Source: Candidatus Bathyarchaeota archaeon (GTDB lineage: Archaea; Thermoproteota; Bathyarchaeia; Bathyarchaeales; SOJC01). From it: a DNA stretch of 56,956 nt. The number at the start of each line of letters is the position of its first letter. Positions within the stretch are counted from its first letter, which is position 1. Positions 34,545-43,400 of this stretch are shown here, in pieces. Location of the stretch: assembly GCA_020351305.1 (NCBI GenBank), contig CP070730.1, positions 953,725 through 1,010,680 of the forward strand, read 5' to 3'. The notes beneath the pieces are model-generated. The model was not told the DNA's origin. It searched no databases and was given only the letters and a program-made list of their open reading frames with translations. The translations under genes and the position numbers were made by a program.

Positions 34545-34643
34545 ATGATTAGTGAGGCGCCTAAAGAAGCTCCAAAGGAAATAGAATGGATCGCATTATT
34601 AATGAGGAGGATGCGAGATTTTTCGAAAATGTTAAAAGGATGA
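34545..34643 (+). CDS. Possible 32-residue peptide upstream of the pyrophosphatase gene
   Basis: An ATG at 34545 opens a 32-codon frame (MISEAPKEAPKEIEWIALLM...) that is amphipathic and basic at its end, stopping 36 nt before hppA. There is no clear ribosome binding site. It may be a leader peptide or noise. Confidence 0.25.
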   Translation: MISEAPKEAPKEIEWIALLMRRMRDFSKMLKG

Positions 34644-34679
34644 TGATGGTCTTGAAGCTATCTAAAGGGGAAACAAATT

Positions 34680-36767
34680 ATGGTGTGGATTCTAATTGCA
34701 CCCATAGCAGCTTTGGCTGCTGTCTTCTTTTCCGTGTATCTGTACTTCTACGTCAATAGTAGAAGCACTGGAACGCCCAGAATGCTAGAAATCTCGGAGG
34801 CGATTAAGGAGGGTGCTAGGGCTTTTCTTAGAAGAGAGTATATAGCTTTAGCCATCTTTGTGGTGATCATGGCTGTGATTTTAACTATTGCTATCGGGAT
34901 TTTTCTAGGTAAGGGGATTGAGATAGGCCCGGCTTATATTTTTGGGTCAGTTTGCTCTGCTCTCGCAGGTTTTCTAGGCATGGAGGTCGCCATTCGAGCT
35001 AATGTAAGAACTGCTTATGCTGCTCGAAAAGGTTTGAACAAAGCTTTCCCGATAGCCTTTCGAGGTGGAGCAGTCATGGGGCTCTCTGTAGTGGGTTTAG
35101 CTCTCCTGGGAATATCAGTTATTTATTTTTCCACAGGTAAACCTGAACTTGTACTAGGTTTTAGCTTTGGAGCAAGCGCAATGGCTTTATTTGCTAAAGC
35201 TGGAGGTGGCATCTACACTAAAACAGCTGATGTAGGTGCGGACTTGGTTGGGAAGGTTGAGATGAGTATCCCAGAAGACGACCCACGAAATCCTGCGGTA
35301 ATCGCAGATAACGTTGGGGACAATGTGGGTGATGTGGCAGGCATGGGTGCTGATCTGTTTGACTCATATGTAGCTAGTATAGTAGCGGTAATGATCTTGG
35401 GTGAGGGGCTTAGTCTAGTCACTCCACGCGAAAACCTCGTGAGTCTACCTTTGATATTCGCTGGCCTAGGTGTTATAGCTTCTCTTATTGGAGTAGCCAT
35501 AGTGAGAGTGGGCAAGAAGGGCAATCCAGGAAAGGCTCTTAATTGGGGAACATACTTCACCTGCGTCGTTCTAATCGGTCTCACATTTATAGTCACCTAT
35601 GTCTTGGAGTTTCCTTTAGCGATTTGGGGTGCCCTTACAGTGGGGTTGGTTGCAGGCATAATAATTGGTATTACAACCGATTACTTCACTTCTATTGACC
35701 GAATGCCTGCAAAAAGAACGGCAGAGTCGTCTCAGACAGGCGCAGCAATTAACATAATCTCGGGATTCTCCTATGGATTAATCAGCATGTTCCCTCCCCT
35801 TTTAGGTATAGGTATTGGATCTGCAGTGGCATTCTTCATTTGTGAACTCGGTATTGGGCCAGGATTTGGTGTATACGGAGTAGGGATGAGTGCTGTTGGA
35901 ATGTTGTCGATAGTCGGTATGATCGTAGCTGGTGATGCATATGGTCCAATAGTTGATAATGCTAAAGGAATCGCTGAACAAGCAGGAATGGAAGAAGAGG
36001 TGATTGACATTGCAGATCGCCTTGACGCTGCGGGTAACACAGCTAAAGCTATAACAAAGGGGTTTGCTATAGGCGCAGCTGGACTTACGGTCATATCGTT
36101 ACTTGCTGCGTATCAGGCAATTGTCCAACGAGAGGCTGGCATAATTATTTTTGACCTTATGAACCCATTTGTTTTCACTGGTGCTCTCATTGGCATTGCT
36201 ATGCCTGCATTGTTTTCTGCTATGGTAATGCTAGGTGTTGGCAAAAACGCCTTTCGAATGATAAAAGAAATTCGAAGACAGTTTAGAGAGATCCCGGGTT
36301 TGAAAGAGGGAAAAGAAGGAGTAAAGCCGGATTACGCGAGATGTGTGGATATTGCAGCAAAAGGAGCGTTAAGGGAGTTGTTGCCTCCTAGTACTATTAT
36401 CATCGTTGCTACTTTGGCAGTTGGCTTTGTTGGCCAATTCATTGCAGAGTCAATAGGCCCTCCCTACGAATTCGGGGGCATCCAGGCTCTTGGGGGTTAT
36501 CTGGGTGGCAGTATTTTCTCGGGTTTAATCTTTGCTCTATTAATGGCTAACTCAGGCGGATTATGGGACAATGCCAAGAAATATATCGAGGCTGGAGAGC
36601 TGGGGGGGACGGGCTCAGATGCTCATAAAGCCGCGGTCGTGGGCGACACTGTAGGCGATCCATTCAAAGACACCGCTGGTCCCTCGCTGAATACGATGAT
36701 TACAGTGATGTCACTTGTGGCGTCGGAATTTGCACCTCTCATTGTTGCCTTCGCTCTTTTATATTAA
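34680..36767 (+). CDS. hppA: Membrane-bound proton-translocating pyrophosphatase
   Basis: 695 residues with about 16 hydrophobic segments. The pyrophosphate-binding motif DDPRNPAVIADNVGDNVGD spans residues 200-218, and the C-terminal DTVGDPFKDTAGPSLN is the second catalytic segment. The sequence GNTAKAITKG has Lys456 and Thr459 at the positions that mark potassium-independent proton pumps, where potassium-dependent enzymes have Ala and a small residue. It hydrolyses pyrophosphate to pump protons across the membrane. AAGGGG lies before the ATG. Confidence 0.94.
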   Translation: MVWILIAPIAALAAVFFSVYLYFYVNSRSTGTPRMLEISEAIKEGARAFLRREYIALAIFVVIMAVILTIAIGIFLGKGIEIGPAYIFGSVCSALAGFLGMEVAIRANVRTAYAARKGLNKAFPIAFRGGAVMGLSVVGLALLGISVIYFSTGKPELVLGFSFGASAMALFAKAGGGIYTKTADVGADLVGKVEMSIPEDDPRNPAVIADNVGDNVGDVAGMGADLFDSYVASIVAVMILGEGLSLVTPRENLVSLPLIFAGLGVIASLIGVAIVRVGKKGNPGKALNWGTYFTCVVLIGLTFIVTYVLEFPLAIWGALTVGLVAGIIIGITTDYFTSIDRMPAKRTAESSQTGAAINIISGFSYGLISMFPPLLGIGIGSAVAFFICELGIGPGFGVYGVGMSAVGMLSIVGMIVAGDAYGPIVDNAKGIAEQAGMEEEVIDIADRLDAAGNTAKAITKGFAIGAAGLTVISLLAAYQAIVQREAGIIIFDLMNPFVFTGALIGIAMPALFSAMVMLGVGKNAFRMIKEIRRQFREIPGLKEGKEGVKPDYARCVDIAAKGALRELLPPSTIIIVATLAVGFVGQFIAESIGPPYEFGGIQALGGYLGGSIFSGLIFALLMANSGGLWDNAKKYIEAGELGGTGSDAHKAAVVGDTVGDPFKDTAGPSLNTMITVMSLVASEFAPLIVAFALLY

Positions 36768-36934
36768 TGAAAATAATAAGGGCGAGATGCGGATTTTTTT
36801 CTAGCTTTCATTTGGGAGCTATGCCTGTAATTTTGGCGATCAGTTTTATTCAAGTATATGAAACTGTGATGAGCTTCCAAGATTGACAAAGCTTTACTAA
36901 AGGCCAAATCACCAAACATGTGAGGGTGAAAACA

Positions 36935-37399
36935 TTGGCAAGAAGAGCGGGTGTTTACAAGAAAGGCGCTCTGGGACTTTATGATATTATTCAAACCGCT
37001 AAAGCAAATAAAGACTTCCACAAAGCGGGGGGTATTGCATTATTCATTGGTTTTGTCAGGAATGAAACCAAAGACAAAAGAAAAGTCAAGAAGTTAGAAT
37101 TAGAGGCTTACGAGGAGAAAGCAAATGAAGTTCTAGAAAGAATATGCAACGACCTAAATAGAAGAGATGGGATAATCGATGTGCAGATTCATCATCTACT
37201 GGGTGAATTCAATGTAGGCGAAGAACTCGTTTATGTATTGGTGGCAGGTGCCCACAGAAGAGAATTGTTCCCCATTTTGCAAGAAGCAGTTGAACTATAT
37301 AAAAAAGAAGCTCCTATCTTCAAGAAAGAGTACATAATCAACAAAGAAGGTAAAACTGAATCTTTTTGGGTTAGTGAGCAAGAAAGAAAAGACGATTAG
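36935..37399 (+). CDS. moaE: Molybdopterin synthase catalytic subunit MoaE
   Basis: 154 residues from the TTG at 36935, which has GAGGGTGA 5 nt upstream; the frame also opens at GTG 36920. ALFIGFVRNETKD, KKLELEAYEEKANE, IDVQIHHLLGEFNVGEELVYVLV and the C-terminal APIFKKE lysine segment identify MoaE. The partner MoaD is not adjacent. The MoaE fold begins at about residue 13; the preceding residues are basic. It adds sulfur to precursor Z in molybdopterin synthesis. Confidence 0.9.
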   Translation: MARRAGVYKKGALGLYDIIQTAKANKDFHKAGGIALFIGFVRNETKDKRKVKKLELEAYEEKANEVLERICNDLNRRDGIIDVQIHHLLGEFNVGEELVYVLVAGAHRRELFPILQEAVELYKKEAPIFKKEYIINKEGKTESFWVSEQERKDD

Positions 37400-37521
37400 T
37401 CATCGAGAAATGCTTCTCACAAGGAATCTGTGTTATCGATGATCTGTCTGCCAACGATGCCATATAATCCTGTTTCCGCAGCTTACGTTTTCTGGAAAGT
37501 ATAAAAGGGGTTGCTAATAAA

Positions 37522-38529
37522 TCAATGAGTTTTTGCCAATTTGATCCAATCAGCGATTTCTTCTAAGGTTGGCTTTTCTTTTTCTTTGATTTTACCCTCT
37601 TCAATATAAAGTTCAGCAGTCTTCGAAATTCTAGAGCCAAGGTTGAAAGGATCCTGAAGTGATAGTTCCTGTTTGGAACTCACACCACTTTTCATGAGAA
37701 GTATGGCGTCATCATATTGAACCCCAGGCGTCATTAATAATTGTATTATGCTTTGCAAGCTTTTAGCCTCAGTCTCAGACATGGCTTTTGTTAATGCTAC
37801 TTCCAAAGGGCTTTTTAACAATAGGTCTTCAATTGTCTTAATACCACATCGTTTTAACCGTTGAACTGTACTTCGCTTTAATATATTATTCTCAAGCACC
37901 TTTATTCCATCAGTGCTAAGCAAGTAAGGCTCCGGAACAGCGTTAATCTTCGTTATGATGGCTTGGATGTTCTTCAGTTCTTTTTTAACTGACTCCATCG
38001 CGAATATTTTTTTCTTTAATTCTAGTAACTCTTTCTGGATCTTTTCAATTTTGCTTATCTTGCGTTCGATGCTTAGAAGCTTCCTTTGTGTTGCGTTGAG
38101 GGATTTTTCATTTTCACTCATGTTCTCTTTTAGCTTATTGTTCAACTCACTGAGTTTTTTTTGTAAGACTTTCATGCTTTGGTTTAGTTGAAATTCTTTA
38201 AGGCCTAATTTTGTTAGAGCTTCATCAGTTGAACCTTTGATGTCCTCACCTTTCTGATCAAGTATCTCTTTAAAGTCCTTACCGAGTTGATATAAGTGCA
38301 AATCCATTGATTCCCCGTGAAATATTGTGAAACAAATTGCGCCCATTGAAAGCAAAGCACCTGCTAGAGTTCCAATGAAGTAAGTAGTAGTTTCTATTGA
38401 GATCCAAAAAATGTCAATCCTGTTGAGGCCTCGAATCTGCCAAGAGATCCAAGCATGTAAACCGCCTAAGATGGATAAGAAGGCGAAAATTGTGAGAACC
38501 CAGATTTTTATAGCTTTTTTTGATGTCAA
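37522..38529 (-). CDS. Membrane-anchored coiled-coil protein with helix-hairpin-helix C-domain
   Basis: 335 residues. Two transmembrane helices lie near the N-terminus (about residues 8-28 and 45-68). A long coiled coil follows (about 85-190, KVLQKKLSELNNKLKENM and similar heptads). The C-terminal domain (about 205-330) has two LL..GI/GVxxxxDLL-type hairpins, resembling the helix-hairpin-helix-like DUF4332. Such domains can bind nucleic acid or protein. No homologue is known to me by name. A structural link between membrane and DNA is possible but only inferred. Confidence 0.75.
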   Translation of the reverse strand: MTSKKAIKIWVLTIFAFLSILGGLHAWISWQIRGLNRIDIFWISIETTTYFIGTLAGALLSMGAICFTIFHGESMDLHLYQLGKDFKEILDQKGEDIKGSTDEALTKLGLKEFQLNQSMKVLQKKLSELNNKLKENMSENEKSLNATQRKLLSIERKISKIEKIQKELLELKKKIFAMESVKKELKNIQAIITKINAVPEPYLLSTDGIKVLENNILKRSTVQRLKRCGIKTIEDLLLKSPLEVALTKAMSETEAKSLQSIIQLLMTPGVQYDDAILLMKSGVSSKQELSLQDPFNLGSRISKTAELYIEEGKIKEKEKPTLEEIADWIKLAKTH

Positions 38530-38695
38530 TGCTCGTCGTTAGATATGGTGTTGAATTGAACAATTTAACGTTATGAAGTAATAATAATGACTATCACTAT
38601 CTTGATCTGGTGTGCATAGCTGCTGAAAAGTTCAATCGTTGATGTTATGAATGCACGAGCTACAGGCATATTTACTATGAGGGCATCTTATTGCC

Positions 38696-39151
38696 CTATA
38701 GGATTGACTGTCGCTGGTCTTCTTGTGGAATAGGTGTATCTTGCGTTTTACAGCATTCATCTAATTTTTTCCGTTCCTGGTCTTTCATTTGGCTCGTTGA
38801 ATCATCCAATGAATGAATTTTCTCTATCTGAGGAGCATGCTCAGAATCCGATGCCGGGTTTCGGCTTCTCTTATAGATATGCAAAGTAACGACTATTGAT
38901 AGAGTTATATTTATCCAACATAGGGCAAAAACTAATGCTGAGAATACCCAGTAATGTGTTGCCCAAATGCGGCTGAATTGTAGCCCATAGTTATAGAGAT
39001 CACCGTGTACTATGTAGTTGATCTGGTTTAGACTGAGCATAGTGAAAAGGGAGCCTGCGGCCAATAATATTAAAAATGCACTCACTGCTGTGGGGTTAAT
39101 ATTAGTCTGCAAATAGGGAACCTTAATAGTTTTAGGTTGCGAAAAGACCAT
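38696..39151 (-). CDS. Hypothetical two-helix membrane protein
   Basis: About 151 residues from the ATG at 39151; a longer frame to 39229 begins with a Cys-rich segment unlike a start region. Two strong transmembrane helices (SAFLILLAAGSLFTML and WVFSALVFALCWINITLSIVV) flank a loop with N and Y residues. The C-terminal tail is polar, with two cysteines. The gene follows ribonucleotide reductase by about 155 bases. Not recognised. Confidence 0.6.
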   Translation of the reverse strand: MVFSQPKTIKVPYLQTNINPTAVSAFLILLAAGSLFTMLSLNQINYIVHGDLYNYGLQFSRIWATHYWVFSALVFALCWINITLSIVVTLHIYKRSRNPASDSEHAPQIEKIHSLDDSTSQMKDQERKKLDECCKTQDTPIPQEDQRQSIL

Positions 39152-39306
39152 TAAGCATTGTGGTTTTGAAATCAAGCTCTGAAATATGCAAAAATTGCTG
39201 TGGCTTTCGATCTGTACTTTGCTGCCCATCGCTAATTTTGAAATGAGGTAAAGAAGGGCGTGAATTCATTTTGAATCTTAAATTACTCCTGGCAATTGGG
39301 AATAGG

Positions 39307-41403
39307 TTAAACACAAGTTGGGCATTCCAGGCTGAAATCTGCAACGGTTCCCTGGCTTTCTATAGGTCGGAGAACTTGTTTCTCTCGGCTTCCATGTCGA
39401 TAGACAGTTATGCCTTTGCATTTTAGCTTATAAGCAAGCCAATAAGCGTTGTCTATGTCGTCTGGTGTGGCCCGGTTAGGAAAATTTATAGTTTTTGAAA
39501 CTGCATTGTCGGTATACTCCTGGAAAACTGCTTGCATACGTACATGCCATTCAGCGCTTATATCATGTGATGTAACGAAATTTCTCCTCACGTATTCTGG
39601 GATCTCTTTTACATCCTGTATTGAAGTCTTTTTTGCGATTTTTTTTATCAATTTTTCATCATAAAACCCTTCTTTCAAAGCTGTGCTTTCGAATAAAGGG
39701 TTCACCTCAATGAGACTTCTACCTAGACTTTCCGCAACTTCGCGAACATAGACTATTGAAAAAAGTGGTTCGATTCCTTGTGAGCAGCCAGCAATTATAC
39801 TTATAGTGCCAGTCGGAGCAATCGTTGTAACCGTGGCGTTTCTCATCGTTTTGAATTGATTTTCCCAGATGCTTCCATGGAAGTTTGGAAAGCTTCCCTT
39901 CTCTTCACCTAAATCTGAGCTCATCTTTTTAGATTCAGTGTTTATAAATTTCATGAGTTTTTCTCCCATCTGCAAGCCTTCTTCAGTGTTATACTTAATC
40001 CCCATTTTAATGAGCATGTCAGCAAAGCCCATAACCCCTAAGCCAATCTTCCTGTTCCCTTTAGTAATTTCCTCGATTTTGGGTAATGTGTACACGTTGG
40101 CATCGATTACGTTATCTAAGAACCTTATGGCTAATCTCACTGTTTGCTTCAGTCTTTTCCAGTCCATTTCGCCTTTTTCGTTAACGAATTTACTGACATC
40201 GATGCTTCCCAAGTTGCAGGATTCATATGGTAGAAGAGGTTGCTCGCCACAAGGATTAGTGGATTCGATTTGTCCTTTTTGAGGTGTTGGGTTATGTCTG
40301 TTTATTGTATCCAAGAAAATTATGCCAGGTTCACCATTTTTCCAAGCCATCATTATCATGAGATTCCATATTGCTCTTGCCTTCAATGTTTCTACTATTT
40401 CATTATCTCGTGGATTTATTAAATTGAAGTCGCCATCTTCTTCAACTTCTTTCATGTATTTATCGGTGACAGCTACGGAGATGTTGAAGTTTTTCAGCAC
40501 TCCTTCCTTTTCTTTTGCAACAATAAAATCCATTATTTCAGGATGGTCGACATTTAGTATCCCCATGTTAGCACCTCTGCGACGACCACCCTGCTTCATT
40601 ACCTCTGTTGCGATGTCGTATATTTTCGCAAATGAAATCGCCCCAGACGCGATGCCTCCTGTTGTTCGGACGACATCACCTTTGGACCTAAGTCGTGAAA
40701 AGGAGAAGCCAGTTCCACCACCAGTTTTATGGATCATTGCAGCTGCTTTCAAGGTATCGAATATGCCTTCAATAGAATCTTCCACAGGAAGGACAAAGCA
40801 GGCGCTAAGTTGCCTGAACATTGTGCCTGCATTCATTAGTGTTGGGGAGTTGGGAAGGAATTCAAGGTTTGTCATCATATGGTAAAATTCGTCTTCAAAG
40901 CTTGCTACATCGTTGTCAGTTTTCCCATATTGTTTTTCAACTTCCGCTAAGCATTTTGCGATTCGCCTGAACATTTGGCTTGTAGATTCAATAACTACAT
41001 CTTTCTCATTTTTCTTAAGGTAACGCCGCTCCAACACTAAAATGGCGTTAAGAGGAAGTTTGATCTCGTCTATGACCCCTAGCAATGCTTTTGTCCTTCT
41101 AATTTTCGCCCGTTTCTGTCGATAGAGAATGTAAGCTTTTGCCATTCTCGCATATCCCTTCTCGATAAGTGTCTTTTCTACGAGATCTTGCACCTGTTCC
41201 ACACTAGGAATCTCGCCTTGCTTGAGTTGATTTTCTAATTTCTTAACAATTTGATTAGCAAGGTTTGTGGCAACTGATCTATCTTTTGCCCCTGCAACCT
41301 TTGCAGCCTTCCAGATTGCTCTAGCAATTTTTTCGGAGTCAAAACTAACGATTCTACCATCTCTCTTCGTGATTTTGTTGATCGTGACCATGTATGACAC
41401 CAT
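39307..41403 (-). CDS. nrdJ: Adenosylcobalamin-dependent (class II) ribonucleotide reductase
   Basis: 698 residues. An N-terminal ATP-cone (about residues 8-95) precedes the core. Cys202 and Cys396 match the substrate-reducing pair, Cys385 in NPCGEQPL is the radical-carrying cysteine, and Asn383 and Glu387 flank it. The absence of a small-subunit gene nearby and the GGRRRGANMGILNVDHPEI signature fit the B12-dependent class. The C-terminus ends in CPTCV, a CxxC pair that could be the tail used to re-reduce the active site. It makes deoxynucleotides for DNA. Confidence 0.93.
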   Translation of the reverse strand: MVSYMVTINKITKRDGRIVSFDSEKIARAIWKAAKVAGAKDRSVATNLANQIVKKLENQLKQGEIPSVEQVQDLVEKTLIEKGYARMAKAYILYRQKRAKIRRTKALLGVIDEIKLPLNAILVLERRYLKKNEKDVVIESTSQMFRRIAKCLAEVEKQYGKTDNDVASFEDEFYHMMTNLEFLPNSPTLMNAGTMFRQLSACFVLPVEDSIEGIFDTLKAAAMIHKTGGGTGFSFSRLRSKGDVVRTTGGIASGAISFAKIYDIATEVMKQGGRRRGANMGILNVDHPEIMDFIVAKEKEGVLKNFNISVAVTDKYMKEVEEDGDFNLINPRDNEIVETLKARAIWNLMIMMAWKNGEPGIIFLDTINRHNPTPQKGQIESTNPCGEQPLLPYESCNLGSIDVSKFVNEKGEMDWKRLKQTVRLAIRFLDNVIDANVYTLPKIEEITKGNRKIGLGVMGFADMLIKMGIKYNTEEGLQMGEKLMKFINTESKKMSSDLGEEKGSFPNFHGSIWENQFKTMRNATVTTIAPTGTISIIAGCSQGIEPLFSIVYVREVAESLGRSLIEVNPLFESTALKEGFYDEKLIKKIAKKTSIQDVKEIPEYVRRNFVTSHDISAEWHVRMQAVFQEYTDNAVSKTINFPNRATPDDIDNAYWLAYKLKCKGITVYRHGSREKQVLRPIESQGTVADFSLECPTCV

Positions 41404-41533
41404 TGTTATGAATGCAAGCTTTACCTCTTAGCTATTAAGCTTTGGGCGAGCTTCGCACTTGTAATTCAGAAAAGGCTTTAAACCAAAAACTTGTTTTCTC
41501 TTCTACTTATCATCCTTGGTGGTTTGTGCCCTC

Positions 41534-42475
41534 ATGAACAAAAGGGTGTTAGTAGCCTTAGGTGGAAATGCAATCTTACGGCATAAGGAAAGGGGAACGG
41601 CTGAAGAGCAGTTTGAAAATGTAAGAAGAACATGTAAACATCTTGTCAGGTTGATTCAGGATGGATACAGACTGGCAATAACTCATGGTAATGGTCCTCA
41701 AGTAGGAGATATTCTCCTTAAGAATGAACGATCTATGGATGCCTTGCCCTCGATGCCTCTAGACATTTGCGTAGCTCAAAGTCAAGGTATGCTTGGATAC
41801 ATGCTTCAACAATCAATGCAAAGCGAGATGAAAAAAGCTGGTATAAACACACCAGTTGTATCCCTCATCACACAAACCATAGTTGACAAAAACGACATTG
41901 CTTTTAAGAATCCCTCAAAACCCATAGGGCCATTCTACTCTGCTTCAGAGATCGGGAAACTGAGAAAAGAAGTGAAATGGACTATAATGGAAGATAGTGG
42001 GAGAGGGTTTAGACGAGTAGTGCCTTCCCCTAAGCCTAAGGAAGTTGTGGAAAGGGATGCTATTAAAACGCTGTTTGAAAGCGGTGTAATTGTAATCGCT
42101 GCAGGTGGTGGGGGTGTTCCAGTAATAATCAAAGATGGTGGAAACTTAAAGGGCGTAGTAGCTGTGGTTGACAAAGATTTGGGTGCCCAGATCTTCGCTA
42201 GTATCATAGAAGCTCAGATTCTTCTGATGTTAACTGATGTTAGCAAGGTCTCTCTAAATTATGGAGAGCCCAATCAGGTAGATCTTGATGTTATTACAAT
42301 CACTGAAGCTAGGCAATATTTGCAGGAAGGACACTTTGCTCCAGGAAGCATGGGTCCAAAGGTTGAAGCAGCTGTAAAATTCCTGACCTCTGGAGGAGAA
42401 AGGGTGATTATAACTTCTTTGGAAATGGGAAGAAAAGCGTTAGAAAGTAAAGCTGGGACAACGATTATGAGCTGA
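41534..42475 (+). CDS. arcC: Carbamate kinase
   Basis: 313 residues from the ATG at 41534; the frame extends to a TTG at 41516. VLVALGGNAIL at the N-terminus, ITHGNGPQVGDILL, VIAAGGGGVPVI and LLMLTDVSKVSLNYG are the amino acid kinase motifs of carbamate kinase. The C-terminal PGSMGPKVEAAVKFL is also typical. The enzyme interconverts carbamoyl phosphate and ADP with ATP, carbon dioxide and ammonia. There is no ornithine carbamoyltransferase or arginine deiminase gene nearby. Confidence 0.92.
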   Translation: MNKRVLVALGGNAILRHKERGTAEEQFENVRRTCKHLVRLIQDGYRLAITHGNGPQVGDILLKNERSMDALPSMPLDICVAQSQGMLGYMLQQSMQSEMKKAGINTPVVSLITQTIVDKNDIAFKNPSKPIGPFYSASEIGKLRKEVKWTIMEDSGRGFRRVVPSPKPKEVVERDAIKTLFESGVIVIAAGGGGVPVIIKDGGNLKGVVAVVDKDLGAQIFASIIEAQILLMLTDVSKVSLNYGEPNQVDLDVITITEARQYLQEGHFAPGSMGPKVEAAVKFLTSGGERVIITSLEMGRKALESKAGTTIMS

Positions 42476-42746
42476 GATATGCAAAGAGACCAGCTGGTTG
42501 AGCGCACTTCCTTTCAGACTAATACACATTAGATTGAGGCATTGAGAATCAGAAAGCAATTTTAAAAATTCCACTAAAACCTGCGCCCACTTAATTCAGT
42601 AGCTAATTTCGAAATCACAACTGCAGGGTGTAAGCATTCAATCCAAGACTCCTAGATGCAGAGAGATTTAGTTATTGGAAATCAATTTTTTTCTCTAATA
42701 AGTTTTAAATAGAGAAAAACTAGAACAAAGGGGATAGGTGAGATTC

Positions 42747-43322
42747 TTGAAAAAGCTAATAGCAATTACTCTGGTCTTAGCGATGCTTTCGATTGCGTTG
42801 GTTCCTGCCAAAGCACAGGTGATTGTTTATGTGAGTTTAGATAAAGTACAGTATGAGCCTGGTGGAGAGGGAACGATCTCTATTGTCATAAGGAATCTAG
42901 AGGATGAACCAATACAAGTCTATAACGTAACTGTGGAGTTCCATAGTTGGATGATGTACACAGTAGATGGCTGGGACGAATTAGGCAACCAAACTATCGA
43001 TTACAGTCATCTTGACCAATATGTTGGTATCGATGAATCCGTTGCACTTGATGATGTTAAATTCAATGTACCGACTGACGGAAGGGCAACTTCAACCATC
43101 GTATACATAAATATTCATACCACAAAGGGTATTCTGCGACCTGAACCTAAATATGTAAGCGTTATCGGACTTTCCACACAACATTTGCAAAGAGCTATGG
43201 ATAACATTGTAACTCTTCTAACTGTAACGGCGATATTAGCAATCGTCAGCGCTATTATAATAGCTGCAGCTGTGTTTCTTTCGGCTCGTAGACCTAGTAC
43301 CATGTGGAAAAAAGAAGAATAA
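42747..43322 (+). CDS. Secreted, C-terminally anchored Ig-like protein
   Basis: 191 residues from the TTG at 42747, placed 5 nt after AGGTGA; the GTG at 42738 is an in-frame alternative. The TTG start gives a classic signal peptide (KKLIAITLVLAMLSIALVPAKAQ). The middle part is beta-rich (YEPGGEGTISIVIRNLEDEPI), like CARDB-type adhesion modules. A hydrophobic helix near the C-terminus is followed by RRPSTMWKKEE as a cytoplasmic stop. No neighbours suggest the role. Confidence 0.75.
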   Translation: MKKLIAITLVLAMLSIALVPAKAQVIVYVSLDKVQYEPGGEGTISIVIRNLEDEPIQVYNVTVEFHSWMMYTVDGWDELGNQTIDYSHLDQYVGIDESVALDDVKFNVPTDGRATSTIVYINIHTTKGILRPEPKYVSVIGLSTQHLQRAMDNIVTLLTVTAILAIVSAIIIAAAVFLSARRPSTMWKKEE

Positions 43323-43400
43323 ATATCACAACCTCTTTTCTTTTTATGCCATTGCGTTTAATTAGGTGAGAGAGTAACATCTCTTTAAGACTCACATATT

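Noticed and set aside
36866-36872. GTGATGA as a box C
   Set aside because: No CTGA box D follows within 70 nt.
40322-40885. 187-codon plus-strand frame opposite ribonucleotide reductase
   Set aside because: Antisense to the conserved core of nrdJ; no motifs of its own.
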